Position numbers and translations under genes: made by a program. Shown one piece after another: positions 43,210-52,551 of a DNA stretch of 64,000 nucleotides. Source of the stretch: Pseudomonas sp. MYb185 (GTDB taxonomy: Bacteria > Pseudomonadota > Gammaproteobacteria > Pseudomonadales > Pseudomonadaceae); NCBI RefSeq assembly GCF_002979975.1, contig NZ_PCQD01000007.1:124001-188000 (forward strand), written 5' to 3'. Below the pieces are notes generated by a model. It ran no database searches, was not told the origin of the DNA, and was given only the letters and a program-made list of their open reading frames with translations. How positions within the stretch are numbered: position 1 is the first letter of the stretch; the number at the start of each line of letters is the position of its first letter.

Positions 43210-44280
43210 ATGCACAGCAACAGTCTCAGCTACACCGACCTGAATGCCATGGCGCAGATGAAGGCCGGCAGCAAAGCCGACAGTCCGGAGAATATGGAAC
43301 GGGTGGCCCGGCAGTTCGAGTCGCTGTTTCTGAATGTCATGGTCAAGAGCATGCGGGATGCCAACCAGGCGTTTGCCGAGGGCAACCCGCTGAACACCCC
43401 GCAGACACGTTTCTACCAGGACATGTATGACAGCCAGTTGTCGGTGCACCTGGCGGAAAAACAGGGCCTGGGGCTGGCGGACGTGATGCTGCGCCAGCTG
43501 TCACCGCAGAAAGCCGAGGCGGCAACCGCCCCCGCCGTCGCCGCGACAGGCGAGCGCCCCGACCATTCCGCGCTGCTGGCGCGCCGTCGCCTGGGTATCA
43601 GCCTCGGCCATGGCGAGGTGACGCTGGGACGGGGCGCGGCGGCTACCCAGCCGGCGGCAACCGCCGACCGAGCCGCTGTGGCCGAACCCTCGCGCCAATG
43701 GCAGCCGCTGCGAGCGACGCAGCTGGCGGACCGCAGCCAGGCGGCGGTGGCCGCTACCAACAGCAAGACCCGTTTCGACAGTCCGGCGGAGTTCGCCGCC
43801 GCCATGCTGCCCATGGCCGAGAAGGCTGCGGCGCGGCTGGGCGTGGACCCGCATTACCTGGTGGCCCAGGCGGCGCTGGAAACCGGCTGGGGCAAGTCGA
43901 TCATTCGTGGCCGCGATGGCAGCAGCAGTCACAACCTGTTCGGCATCAAGACCCATGGTCAGTGGCAGGGGGGCTCGGCCAATGTACTGACCAGCGAGTA
44001 CCGCGATGGGGTACGTCAGCAGGAGCGTGCGACCTTCCGCAGCTATGAGTCCTACGAACAGAGCTTCGATGACTATGTAGACTTCCTGCAGAGCAATGGA
44101 CGTTACCAGCAGGCGCTGGCCCGCACCGGCAATGCCGATGCCTTCTTCCGCGAGCTGCAGCAGGCCGGGTACGCCACTGACCCGCGTTACGCCAGCAAGG
44201 TATCGCAGATCGCCCGCAAGCTGATCAGTGACAACATGACCGCGTCGGTCAGCCAGACCACTACCGAAGGCAGGGCATAA
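43210..44280 (+). CDS. flgJ: Bifunctional rod scaffold / peptidoglycan hydrolase FlgJ
   Basis: In 356 residues, about 1-100 form the rod-capping domain (ENMERVARQFESLFLNVMVKSMRDAN, RFYQDMYDSQLSVHLAEKQGLGLADVML). About 195-345 form a GH73 glucosaminidase domain with catalytic Glu in VAQAALETGWGKS and NLFGIKTHGQWQGGS. It opens the cell wall for the rod. The two domains are joined by an Ala-rich linker. The dual-domain form is the gammaproteobacterial type. Confidence 0.94.
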   Translation: MHSNSLSYTDLNAMAQMKAGSKADSPENMERVARQFESLFLNVMVKSMRDANQAFAEGNPLNTPQTRFYQDMYDSQLSVHLAEKQGLGLADVMLRQLSPQKAEAATAPAVAATGERPDHSALLARRRLGISLGHGEVTLGRGAAATQPAATADRAAVAEPSRQWQPLRATQLADRSQAAVAATNSKTRFDSPAEFAAAMLPMAEKAAARLGVDPHYLVAQAALETGWGKSIIRGRDGSSSHNLFGIKTHGQWQGGSANVLTSEYRDGVRQQERATFRSYESYEQSFDDYVDFLQSNGRYQQALARTGNADAFFRELQQAGYATDPRYASKVSQIARKLISDNMTASVSQTTTEGRA

Positions 44281-44282
44281 GC

Positions 44283-46253
44283 ATGGCGGATCTGTTCAGT
44301 ATCGGCCTCAGCGGCCTGCGTGCAGCGCAGACCAACCTGTCAATCACCGGGCAGAACATCACCAACGTCAACACCCCCGGCTACAGCCGGCAGACCGCGG
44401 TGCAGTCCACCAGCCCGGCTAGCTTCACCGGCGCCGGCTACATGGGCAGCGGCACCAAGGTCACGGATGTCCAGCGCATCTACAACCAGTTCCTGACCAA
44501 CCAGGTCCGTACCACTACCTCGGCGGCAGCGGCGAACCTGGCCTACAACATGCAGATCGAGGAGCTGAACAGCACCCTGTCCAGCACCGCCTCCGGCATC
44601 ACCAGCGGGTTGCAGAGTTACTTCGATGCGCTGCAGACCGCTATCGAGGACCCGGCCAGCCTGCCGGCCCGCCAGTTGTTCCTGTCCGAGGCCGAAGGCC
44701 TGGCCGGGCGCTTCAACTCGGTACACGAGCAGCTGTCCACGCAGAACCGCTTCATCAACCAGCAGATGACCACGGTGGCACAGCAGGTAACCCGGCTGGC
44801 CCAGTCGGTGGCCGGCTACAACGATGCCATTTCCAAGGCGGCAGCCAATGGCGCGGCGCCCAACGATTTGCTGGATGCGCGCGACGAAGCCATTCGCCAG
44901 CTCAGCGAGTATGTCGGTGTCACCGTGGTGAATCAGGACGACCACAGTATCAACCTGTTCATCGGCTCCGGTCAGCCGCTGGTGGTCGGCAAGGAGGCCT
45001 CCATCCTGCAGGCCAAGCCCGGTCTGTCGGACCCGTCGCGGCTGGATATCCAACTGGTCAGCGGCAACTCGGCGCAGGATGTGACCGATCTGATAAGCGG
45101 TGGCGAACTGGGCGGCCTGCTGCGCTATCGTGATGACGTACTGGACCAGGCGCTCAATGCACTGGGGCGCATGTCGCTGGCGATCGCCAGTGAGTTCAAC
45201 CAGCAGTTGGGCAAGGGCCTGGATCTGAACGGGCAGGTCGGCAGCAACCTGTTTGGTGATATCAACAGTCCGGAATACATGGAGCTGCGCAGCCGTGGCC
45301 GCGAGAGCAACCGTTCGGATGCGTCGTTGGATGTGCGCATCGACGATACCTCGCAACTGAGCACCTCGGATTACGAACTGACCTTCACCAGCGATACCGA
45401 ATTCACCGTGCGTCGGGTCAGCGATAACCGGGTGCTGGGGCCCTTCGACCTGAATGCCGCCGAAGGTGAACCCGGCTATGCGGTGTTCGATGGTCTCGAC
45501 CTGACCGGCCAGAGCGGCAACTTCCTGAGTGGCGACCGTTACCTGCTGACGCCGACCCGCTCGGCTGCGCAGAGCCTGTCGGTGGTGATGACCGAGCCGC
45601 AGCAACTGGCCTTTGCTTCGCCCATGGCATCCGAGGCCAACCTCGACAACCGTGGTACCGGCAATGTTGGCCAGCCGCTGCTGACCGACGGACCACAGCC
45701 GCTGGACCTGGCCAGATTGCAGGCGCTGGGGGTCGAGTTCAGCTATGCCGACAATGGTGATGGTACCGGCGTGCTGACCAGCACCAGTCCGCCGCTGAGC
45801 ATCGACGTGACCCTGGGACAGCCATTCAGCTGGGAGGTCGACGGCCACACTTTCAGCATGACCCTATCCGGCAAGCCGCTGGATGGTGACAGCTTCTCGG
45901 TGGACTTCAATAGCGGGGGTGTTGCCGACAACCGCAACGCGCTGGCGTTGGCCGGCTTGCAGACCAAGCAGGTGCTGGGGCAGGGCGAGGGCGCCCGCGG
46001 TTTCTCGCTGCTCGATGGCTATGGTGACCTGGTACAGCGGGTGGCCACCTTCACCGCACAATCGCGCACCGAGACCGAGGCCAACATGGCAATGCTGACC
46101 CAGGCGACCAACAACCGCAATTCGGTCTCGGCGGTCAACCTCGATGAGGAGGCGGCCAGCCTGATCCAGTTCGAGCAGTACTACAATGCGTCGGCGCAGA
46201 TCATCCAGGTTGCGCGTACGGTATTTGATACATTGATCAGCAGCATGCGCTGA
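44283..46253 (+). CDS. flgK: Hook-filament junction protein FlgK (HAP1)
   Basis: This 656-residue protein starts MADLFSIGLSGLRAAQTNL and includes the axial motif ITGQNITNVNTPGYSRQ. It ends with the conserved SLIQFEQYYNASAQIIQVARTVFDTLISS helix. The middle is variable and lacks membrane features. FlgK is the first hook-associated protein and a client of FlgN. It starts two bases after the flgJ stop. Confidence 0.95.
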   Translation: MADLFSIGLSGLRAAQTNLSITGQNITNVNTPGYSRQTAVQSTSPASFTGAGYMGSGTKVTDVQRIYNQFLTNQVRTTTSAAAANLAYNMQIEELNSTLSSTASGITSGLQSYFDALQTAIEDPASLPARQLFLSEAEGLAGRFNSVHEQLSTQNRFINQQMTTVAQQVTRLAQSVAGYNDAISKAAANGAAPNDLLDARDEAIRQLSEYVGVTVVNQDDHSINLFIGSGQPLVVGKEASILQAKPGLSDPSRLDIQLVSGNSAQDVTDLISGGELGGLLRYRDDVLDQALNALGRMSLAIASEFNQQLGKGLDLNGQVGSNLFGDINSPEYMELRSRGRESNRSDASLDVRIDDTSQLSTSDYELTFTSDTEFTVRRVSDNRVLGPFDLNAAEGEPGYAVFDGLDLTGQSGNFLSGDRYLLTPTRSAAQSLSVVMTEPQQLAFASPMASEANLDNRGTGNVGQPLLTDGPQPLDLARLQALGVEFSYADNGDGTGVLTSTSPPLSIDVTLGQPFSWEVDGHTFSMTLSGKPLDGDSFSVDFNSGGVADNRNALALAGLQTKQVLGQGEGARGFSLLDGYGDLVQRVATFTAQSRTETEANMAMLTQATNNRNSVSAVNLDEEAASLIQFEQYYNASAQIIQVARTVFDTLISSMR

Positions 46254-46267
46254 CAGGACTGACAATC

Positions 46268-47539
46268 ATGCGTATTTCCACCATTCAGGCATTCAATACC
46301 GGGGTTCGCGGGATTCAGGACAACTATGCCGCGGCGGTCCGCACCCAGGAGCAGATCAGCTCGGGCAAGCGCATCCTCACCCCGGCCGACGACCCGGTGG
46401 CGTCGGTGCGGCTGCTGCAGCTGGATCAGGAAGCCAGCAAGCTGAGCCAGTACAAGGACAACCTGACCGCGGCAACCAACAGCCTGACCCAGCAGGAAGC
46501 TATCCTCAATTCCGTAAACAACGTATTGCAGCGGGTCCGGGAAATCACCCTGGAAGCAGGCAATGGCGCCCTGGATGCTGCCGGCCGTCAGGCCCTGGCC
46601 CAGGAACTGGCGGAGCGCGAGGATGAACTCTACAGCCTGCTCAATAGCCAGAACGCCCGTGGTGAATACCTGTTTGGCGGCTATCAGAGCGACAGCCAGC
46701 CCTTCGTCAAGAACCCCGACGGCAGCTATACCTACGCCGGTGACGAGGGCCAGCGGTCGATCCAGATCGGCAGCGCGAAGATGATCGCCATCAATGACAA
46801 CGGCAAGCAGCTGTTCGTCGATATCGGCAACGTCAACCGGGTGGAGACCGCTGCCGATCTGGTCGATACCGGCGAAGATCGCAATGCGCGCATCTCCCTC
46901 GGTGTGGTGGAGAACAAGGGCCGCTACGATACCGAGTTCTACCCCCAGGGCAGTGTCAGCATCCGTATCACCGACGATGCCAATGGTGACGCCGCTGGCT
47001 ACGAAATCCTCGATAACGACGGCAATCCCATGGTGCCGCCGGTGACCGGTGAGCTGCAGGCCAACGCCAGCGGTAGCTACGAGATCCGTTATGCTGGCGT
47101 GGTGGTGACACTGGATGGTGAGCTGGAGCCGGGTGATCAGTTCTCTATCAGCGTCGGCAGCGGTGAGCAAACGGAAAAACGCAGCGTGCTCGACAGTGTC
47201 CGGCTGCTGCGCGAAACCCTGGAAAATACCGATGACAGTACCGAAGGCAAGCTGCAGCGCCGCGACATGCTGGCCATCAGTCTGCAGAATATCGACAATG
47301 CGAAGGACCAGGTCCTGGGTGTGCAGACCAGCCTGGGTGCCCGTCTCAATGTGATCGAGTCGACCATGCTGGAAAACGATGAGGCCACCCTGATCAATAC
47401 CCAGGTGCAATCCGGCCTGGAGGACCTCGACTACGCTGAGGCGCTGAGTCGCCTGAGCATGCAGAGCATAGTGCTGGAAGCGGCGCAGCAGAGCTTCGTC
47501 AAGATCAGCGGACTCAACCTGTTCAACTACCTGCGCTGA
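46268..47539 (+). CDS. flgL: Hook-filament junction protein FlgL (HAP3)
   Basis: The 423-residue protein has the flagellin-like N-terminus MRISTIQAFNTGVRGIQDNY and the QEQISSGKRILTPADDPVASVRLLQLDQ region. The C-terminal helical repeat ends SIVLEAAQQSFVKISGLNLFNYL. It joins FlgK to the filament. It is the last gene of the second flg operon; a CGAGTCC-CGTT-GGACTCG hairpin lies at 47563-47580 beyond it. Confidence 0.94.
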   Translation: MRISTIQAFNTGVRGIQDNYAAAVRTQEQISSGKRILTPADDPVASVRLLQLDQEASKLSQYKDNLTAATNSLTQQEAILNSVNNVLQRVREITLEAGNGALDAAGRQALAQELAEREDELYSLLNSQNARGEYLFGGYQSDSQPFVKNPDGSYTYAGDEGQRSIQIGSAKMIAINDNGKQLFVDIGNVNRVETAADLVDTGEDRNARISLGVVENKGRYDTEFYPQGSVSIRITDDANGDAAGYEILDNDGNPMVPPVTGELQANASGSYEIRYAGVVVTLDGELEPGDQFSISVGSGEQTEKRSVLDSVRLLRETLENTDDSTEGKLQRRDMLAISLQNIDNAKDQVLGVQTSLGARLNVIESTMLENDEATLINTQVQSGLEDLDYAEALSRLSMQSIVLEAAQQSFVKISGLNLFNYLR

Positions 47540-47636
47540 GGCGCAGGGGGATTCTCAGGTAGCGAGTCCCGTTGGACTCGGGGCGTGGCAGTCGGGCATG
47601 GGCTGTTTGCGGGTGATCGCTTGCGTGGCTTGTTAT

Positions 47637-47652
47637 ATTAGATTAATCTAAT
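47637..47652. promoter_or_regulatory. Operator palindrome upstream of the YgaV/BigR-type regulator
   Basis: ATTAGATTAATCTAAT is a perfect 16-bp palindrome, 26 bases before the regulator ATG. ArsR-family repressors of the BigR/SqrR/YgaV type bind AT-rich palindromes overlapping their own promoter. Self-repression relieved by persulfide is the likely mode. Confidence 0.72.
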
Positions 47653-47677
47653 TTAGTGAATTTTCAAGTAGGTTGAT

Positions 47678-47989
47678 ATGTCTTTGAGCGGGAAGGATGC
47701 TGAGTTTTTTGCCGAGGGCGCTGCCCGAGCGGCGGCCCTGCTGCGTGCGGTGGGCAACGAGCATCGCTTGTTGGTGTTGTGTCTGCTGGTCAGTCAGGGG
47801 GAGATGACGGTAGGTGAGCTGCTCGAGCGGGTGACGCTCAGCCAGTCGGCCTTGTCCCAGCACCTGGCGAAGATGCGCGAGGAGGGCCTGGTGACCTACC
47901 GGCGCGAGGCGCAGACGCTGCACTATCGTATCGCCGACCCCAATGTGGAGCGGCTGCTGGCTACGCTCAAGGCCATGTTCTGCCCCTGA
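47678..47989 (+). CDS. ygaV: ArsR-family persulfide-sensing repressor (YgaV/BigR/SqrR type)
   Basis: The 103-residue protein has a winged helix (HRLLVLCLLVSQGEMTVGELLERV, LSQSALSQHLAKMREEGLV). It carries two Cys residues at the positions used by SqrR and BigR to sense reactive sulfur, one in LVLCLLV and one in the C-terminal LKAMFCP. The ending and overall pattern match E. coli YgaV closely. The next gene is the rhodanese YgaP homologue, the known partner. An AT-rich palindrome precedes it. Confidence 0.85.
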   Translation: MSLSGKDAEFFAEGAARAAALLRAVGNEHRLLVLCLLVSQGEMTVGELLERVTLSQSALSQHLAKMREEGLVTYRREAQTLHYRIADPNVERLLATLKAMFCP

Positions 47990-48012
47990 TCGAGAACACG
48001 CAGGAGAGGCCC

Positions 48013-48537
48013 ATGTCATTGAAGTCGATTTCGCCCCAGGCGGCACGCCAGTTGCTGGAGCAGGGCGCGGTGCTGGTGGATATCCGCGCTGCGGATGAAT
48101 ATGCCCGCGAGCACATCGCCGGGGCGCGGCATATGCCGGTCGATCAGCTCGGCGGCGGGCAAAGGCCCTTTGCCGAGGCCAGCGCCGTGATCTATCACTG
48201 CCGCGGCGGCCAGCGGACCCTGATGAATGCGACGGCACTGGCGGAGTGTGTCAGCTGCGAGGCCTATATGCTCGACGGTGGCCTTGAGGCCTGGAAACGT
48301 GCCGGTCTTGAGGTCGAAACCGACCGTAGCCAGCCGCTGGAGCTGCAGCGCCAGGTGCAGATTGTTGCCGGCTCGCTGGTTCTACTGGGTGTGCTATTGG
48401 GATACACGGTCTCGCCCTGGCTGTTCCTTATCTCTGGGTTGGTCGGGGCCGGGTTGGTCTTTGCCGGGATCTCCGGCTTCTGCGGCATGGCACGGTTGCT
48501 GCGGGTGATGCCCTGGAACCGCCGTGCTGGCGGTTAA
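48013..48537 (+). CDS. ygaP: Membrane-bound rhodanese YgaP
   Basis: This 174-residue protein has a rhodanese domain (residues 1-105) with the active-site loop YHCRGGQRT, whose Cys (about 63) carries the persulfide. A DUF2892 region with two membrane helices follows (VAGSLVLLGVLLGYTV and LFLISGLVGAGLVFAGISGF), ending GMARLLRVMPWNRRA as in E. coli YgaP. It likely handles sulfane sulfur or exports thiocyanate or persulfide under control of the upstream regulator. It follows ygaV by 23 bases. Confidence 0.9.
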   Translation: MSLKSISPQAARQLLEQGAVLVDIRAADEYAREHIAGARHMPVDQLGGGQRPFAEASAVIYHCRGGQRTLMNATALAECVSCEAYMLDGGLEAWKRAGLEVETDRSQPLELQRQVQIVAGSLVLLGVLLGYTVSPWLFLISGLVGAGLVFAGISGFCGMARLLRVMPWNRRAGG

Positions 48538-48950
48538 GCCAGGCGCTCGCTGTCGGCCAGGCGGTCGAGGATCGGGCAGTCTGGACGCTCGTCACCCAGG
48601 CAGCAGCTGGCCAGTTCCGACAGGCTGTCATGCATGGCCTGCAGCCCGGCGATCTTCTCTTCCAGTTCCCGCAGATGCTGGCGCGCCAATTCCTTGACCA
48701 CCGCACTGCTGCGCTCGCGGTCCTGCCACAGGGCCAGCAACTGCGCGATCTGCTCGATGGAAAAACCCAGGCTGCGGGCACGCTGGATAAAGCGCAGGGT
48801 ATGCAGGTCCTGCTCGTTGAACAGCCGGTAGCCCGCTGCGGTACGCGCCGTACCGGCAAGCAGGCCGATGCTTTCGTAATGTCTGATCATGCGTGGCGTC
48901 AGACCGGTGGCCTTGGCCGCCTGGCTGATATTCACTGCTGTTGCGCTCAT
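48534..48950 (-). CDS. cueR: Copper-responsive MerR-family regulator CueR
   Basis: ATG 48950 with GAGG upstream gives 138 residues; a GTG at 48959 is an alternative. It has the MerR winged helix (VNISQAAKATGLTPRMIRHYESIGLL) and a dimerisation helix. The C-terminal metal loop is CCLGDERPDCPIL, with the two Cys spaced as in CueR. It activates copper export genes when Cu(I) binds. No copA or cueO lies next to it, so its target is elsewhere. The 3' end overlaps ygaP by 4 bases. Confidence 0.87.
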   Translation of the reverse strand: MSATAVNISQAAKATGLTPRMIRHYESIGLLAGTARTAAGYRLFNEQDLHTLRFIQRARSLGFSIEQIAQLLALWQDRERSSAVVKELARQHLRELEEKIAGLQAMHDSLSELASCCLGDERPDCPILDRLADSERLA

Positions 48951-48960
48951 TGAGGACACC

Positions 48961-50724
48961 TCATGCCGCAGAGTCGCTGCTGTCGGCCTTTTTGCTCTGA
49001 TCCTTGCCTATTTTCAGCCCAACCTTGCTGATCCATTCACCTTCGCCTTCGGTCTCCGCTACCGTCCAGGTCATACCCTGCCATTGTATGCTGTCACCCT
49101 GCACAGGGTAGCCGCCGAATTGCCGCTCGAAAAAGCCGGCCAGGGTCTGCCGGTGCATTTCGGCAGGCACCTCAAAGCCATAGAACTGGCCGATATCTTT
49201 CAGCAGCGCACCGCCATCCAGGATGAAGTCGCCGTAGACGTGCTGGTTGGCCAGATGGCGGGACGTATTCACCGTGCTGAACAGCTTGGAGAGGGAGGGA
49301 AGATCCTTGGCGCGACCGATGATGCAGAGCACATCGCCCAGCTCAAGTCGGGTGCTGCCCGACGGATGGAGCAATTGCTTGCTGCGAAATACCGCGGCGA
49401 TGCGGGTGTCCGCTGGCATCTTCAGGTCGCGCAGTTGCATGCCGATACACCATTTTGGCTGCGTCAGCTGGTAAACCATCAGTTCGTAATCGCTCTCCAC
49501 AGACATGTCCAGGCTGGTGCGATACAGCGGCTCGGGGCTTGGCGGCATCTCTACGCCGCACAGGCGGGCGGCAAATGGCAGACTGGTGCCCTGCAGCAGC
49601 AGCGATACCAGTACCACCACGAAAGCCACGTTGAACAGAAGCTGCGCCTGTTCCAACCCCGCGACCAGCGGAAATATCGCCAGCATGACCGGCACTGCCC
49701 CGCGCAGACCCACCCAACTGATAAAGACGCGCTCGCGCCAGGAGAAGGAGAAAGGCGCGATGCAGATCAAGACGGCAATCGGGCGCGCCACCAGGATGAT
49801 GAAGAAGGCGATTGCCAGGGCCGGCAGGGCAATGTTCAGCATTTCCGATGGCGTTACCAGCAGGCCGAGCATCAGGAAAAGTCCTATCTGGCTCAGCCAG
49901 GCCATGCCGTCCTGCATATGCAGGATGTTCTGCAGGTTGCGCAGCTTGCGGTTGCCCAGCACCAGCCCGGTAATGAAGATCGCAAGAAAGCCGCTGCCCC
50001 CCAGTATATTGGTAAGTGCAAAGACCAATATCGCACCGGCCGTGATCAGCAGTGGATACAGACCGGTATCCAATGTCATCCGGTTGACCAGCCAGGTGAG
50101 GAATAGACCGCCGGCTACACCACAGATACCGCCGATGCCGAATTGCTGGATGAACATCAGCAGGAAAGACCAACTGAAGCTGGTTTCCCCTTGGGCGAGC
50201 ATCTCGACCAGCGTAATGGTCAGGAAGATCGCCATGGGGTCGTTTGAAGCGGACTCGATTTCCAGCGTAGCGCCGACCCGCTTCTTCAGGTTCAGCCCCT
50301 TGCCCTGAAGCAGGGAGAACACGGCTGCGGCATCAGTGGAGCCGACAATCGAACCCAGCAGCAGTCCCTCAAGCCAGTGCAGGTCAAGCAGCCAGGCCGT
50401 GGCCAGGCCGGTAATCAGGGCGCTGATCAATACGCCGAAACTGGCGAGTGACAGGGAGGGTGCCAGTGCTACCTTGAAGTTCTCGGCACGTGTGCGCATG
50501 CCCCCATCCAGCAGGATGATGGCCAGTGCCAGGCTGCCGACGATATAGACAACGTTGGTATTGTCAAAGACGACCCCGCCGAGGCCTTCCTCGCCGGCGA
50601 GCATGCCGACTACCAGGAACACCAGCAGCAGGGGGATACCCAGCCTGGAAGACATCGAGCTGGCCAGAATGCTGATGGTCAGCAGTCCGGCACAGATCAC
50701 GAACAGGCTATTCATTATTTCCAT
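48961..50724 (-). CDS. nhaP2: K+/H+ antiporter of the NhaP2/CvrA type
   Basis: The 587-residue protein has about 12 membrane helices over residues 1-390 (CPA1 family). The membrane part contains the motif [21 protein letters not shown] and [19 protein letters not shown] (TrkA-C) domain follows at about 405-480 and a CorC/HlyC-like domain at the C-terminus ([19 protein letters not shown]). It expels K+ in exchange for protons under alkaline or high-potassium stress. The start is ambiguous between ATG 50724 and ATG 50715; neither has a strong ribosome binding site. Confidence 0.87.
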   Translation of the reverse strand: MEIMNSLFVICAGLLTISILASSMSSRLGIPLLLVFLVVGMLAGEEGLGGVVFDNTNVVYIVGSLALAIILLDGGMRTRAENFKVALAPSLSLASFGVLISALITGLATAWLLDLHWLEGLLLGSIVGSTDAAAVFSLLQGKGLNLKKRVGATLEIESASNDPMAIFLTITLVEMLAQGETSFSWSFLLMFIQQFGIGGICGVAGGLFLTWLVNRMTLDTGLYPLLITAGAILVFALTNILGGSGFLAIFITGLVLGNRKLRNLQNILHMQDGMAWLSQIGLFLMLGLLVTPSEMLNIALPALAIAFFIILVARPIAVLICIAPFSFSWRERVFISWVGLRGAVPVMLAIFPLVAGLEQAQLLFNVAFVVVLVSLLLQGTSLPFAARLCGVEMPPSPEPLYRTSLDMSVESDYELMVYQLTQPKWCIGMQLRDLKMPADTRIAAVFRSKQLLHPSGSTRLELGDVLCIIGRAKDLPSLSKLFSTVNTSRHLANQHVYGDFILDGGALLKDIGQFYGFEVPAEMHRQTLAGFFERQFGGYPVQGDSIQWQGMTWTVAETEGEGEWISKVGLKIGKDQSKKADSSDSAA

Positions 50725-50918
50725 GTATGATCAGGCCCAGCAAAAAGTTTGATGGTGGATGTTATCATCCCGACCGATGTTTTTTGCATGGAAAAGGCCC
50801 GGTTGATGCAAATGCGGCTCTCGGGGCAGGGTCGGCCTGGAAGCAGGCTGGCGAATCTGACACGGCTGGTGGTTGGCGGTATCCTCTGCAAACCAGGCCA
50901 GATCATGAGGGGGGCGTT

Positions 50919-51842
50919 ATGACGGCAGCGCTGGCTCTGCTGTACAAACTGCTGCCGCTGTATGTGACCGTGATCCTGGGCTGGCTTGCCGGGCGGTTCC
51001 TGGAGGCCCGGGGTAGCCATATCGCCGGGATCATGATGTACATCATCACGCCGTCGGTGGTGTTTGCCGGGGTGATGCGGGCGCCCTTGTCGCTGGAAGT
51101 GATTGCGTTGCCCTTTCTCATCCTCGGCCTGTGTTCGCTGATCGGTTATGCACACCTGCTGCTGGCCCGTCGCTGGGTGGGTGATGCCAGCGCCAACCTC
51201 ATTCCGCTGGCGGTGGGTACCGGTAATACCGGCTATCTGGGCATCCCGGTGGCGCTGCTGCTGTTCGGCGAGCAGGGGCTGAGCATCTATATCCTGTGCA
51301 TGCTCGGCACGGTGCTGTACGAAAACTCGGTGGGTTTCTATCTGGCGGCGCGGGGACGCTACAGCGTGGCCGACTGCCTGCGCAAGATGAGCCGGCTGCC
51401 GTCGTTGTACGGCTTCTTCCTGGCCGTGGCGCTCAATCTCGGTGGGATCGGCATACCCTCGATCTTCGAGCCCCTGTTCGACAACCTGCGCGGCGCCTAC
51501 AGCGTGTTCGGCATGATGATCATCGGCATGAGCATTCTCAGCTTCCGCGGGCTGGCGGGTAACCTGCGCTTCACCGCATTGGCGTTCTTCGGCAAGTTCA
51601 TCGCCTGGCCGTTGGTGGCATTGCTGCTCTGGTGGCTGGACAGCCAGGGGCCGCAGATCTACGACCGTCAGGTGTATCAGGCGATCTTTCTGGTCTCCAT
51701 CACGCCTATTGCGGCCAACACCGTGGTCATCGCCACGCTGCTCGATCTCGAGCCGGCGCAGGTGGCCGGCAGCGCCTTGCTCAGCACCCTGGTCGCGCTG
51801 TTCAGTATTCCGCTGATGATCGCGCTGTTTATCGGTGCCTGA
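50919..51842 (+). CDS. AEC-family (auxin efflux carrier type) permease
   Basis: ATG 50919 after a GAGGGGGG site gives 307 residues with ten hydrophobic segments. It shows the family pattern: YKLLPLYVTVILGWLAGRFL, then PLAVGTGNTGYLGIPVALLLFG and the C-terminal SITPIAANTVVIATLLDLEP. AEC proteins move small organic acids or amino-acid-like solutes by secondary transport; the substrate cannot be told. The open frame upstream of the ATG is not credible coding sequence. Confidence 0.8.
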   Translation: MTAALALLYKLLPLYVTVILGWLAGRFLEARGSHIAGIMMYIITPSVVFAGVMRAPLSLEVIALPFLILGLCSLIGYAHLLLARRWVGDASANLIPLAVGTGNTGYLGIPVALLLFGEQGLSIYILCMLGTVLYENSVGFYLAARGRYSVADCLRKMSRLPSLYGFFLAVALNLGGIGIPSIFEPLFDNLRGAYSVFGMMIIGMSILSFRGLAGNLRFTALAFFGKFIAWPLVALLLWWLDSQGPQIYDRQVYQAIFLVSITPIAANTVVIATLLDLEPAQVAGSALLSTLVALFSIPLMIALFIGA

Positions 51843-52059
51843 GCGCTGGTTTGCTGCGCAGCGGATCGAGCAGCGCTGACAGGCCGTTGTGATCGATCTC
51901 CTGCATCAATTGCAGCAGGCGCCCGATCTCGCCCTGGGGAAAGCCCTCGCGGGCGAACCAGTTGAGATAGTGGCCGGGCAGGTCAGCGATCAGCCGGCCC
52001 TTGTATTTGCCATAGGGCATTTTGCGGGTGACCAGCAGTTGCAGGTCTTCAGGTTGCAT
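51829..52059 (-). CDS. DUF3820 small protein
   Basis: ATG 52059 with GGAGG seven bases upstream gives 76 residues starting MQPEDLQLLVTRKMPYGKYKG. The pattern MPYGKYKGRLIADLPGHYLNWFAREGFPQGEIG is the DUF3820 signature. In Pseudomonas the family is annotated as a quorum-sensing-regulated virulence factor, but its biochemistry is unknown. Its end overlaps the AEC gene by 14 bases on the opposite strand. Confidence 0.8.
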   Translation of the reverse strand: MQPEDLQLLVTRKMPYGKYKGRLIADLPGHYLNWFAREGFPQGEIGRLLQLMQEIDHNGLSALLDPLRSKPALRHR

Positions 52060-52158
52060 GGGTGGCCTCCGGCTGGGAAATGCCCCGATTATACCCATGC
52101 AGGATCGCCGTGGCGCACGGCCGCAGCCTCTGGCCCGTGCATTGGGCGCTATTTATGG

Positions 52159-52186
52159 TTGTAACTTGCGCGCAAGCCGTTACAAT
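52159..52186 (+). promoter_or_regulatory. Sigma-70 promoter of the SRP RNA gene
   Basis: TTGTAA (52159-52164), 16 bases, then TACAAT (52181-52186) forms a plausible -35/-10 pair, reading toward ffs 31 bases further on. The short leader may be removed by RNase processing, as for 4.5S RNA in E. coli. Confidence 0.55.
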
Positions 52187-52216
52187 AGCGCGGCCCTCAT
52201 ATGCAGGGCACGCTAT

Positions 52217-52330
52217 GGTGACCCTGTCGGTCCCCTCGCAATGATTCGCCGTGAACCCGGTCAGGCCCGGAAGGGAGCAGCCGCAGCGGTTATATCGTGT
52301 GCCGGGGTGTGGCTGGCAGGGTTGCCACCC
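52217..52330 (+). ncRNA. ffs: 4.5S signal recognition particle RNA
   Basis: The 114-base gene has the conserved core GTCAGGCCCGGAAGGGAGCA followed by GCCG, which includes the GGAA tetraloop and the Ffh-binding internal loops. Paired ends GGTGACCCTG (5') and CAGGGTTGCCACC (3') close the long hairpin. The mate strand GTGTGCCGGGGTGTGGCTGG is also present. It lies upstream of dnaX, as in P. aeruginosa. Confidence 0.93.
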
Positions 52331-52551
52331 ATGGCGCCTTCCGCCAGTTCTTCTATTTTTGTCTTCTTGTCTTCTTGTCTTCTTCTTCGCCGCTACGCGT
52401 CGAGGCGCTTCTGTCATTTGTCCGTCTATGAGACGCAGCGCTATTCAGTGGCGAAAGGAGCATCTCTCTACTAGAGTCTCATCAGTGGTTTTGTGGTTCT
52501 CTGATCCTGTAGTCAAAGCCCTTTTTGCATAACAACAAGAAGGTCAGCGCC
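52331..52551. other. Gap after ffs with pyrimidine-rich tract
   Basis: These 221 bases start with a T/C-rich tract (TTCTTCTATTTTTGTCTTCT and following, to about 52390). It contains CTTCTTGT-type direct repeats that may end ffs transcription without a hairpin. The rest, up to the AAGAAGG ribosome binding site of the next gene, shows no recognisable gene. Confidence 0.4.

Noticed and set aside
50727-50918. Upstream 64-codon extension of the AEC permease
   Set aside because: It has no start signal or membrane character and overlaps the likely promoter region between divergent genes; the ATG at 50919 has a strong ribosome binding site.
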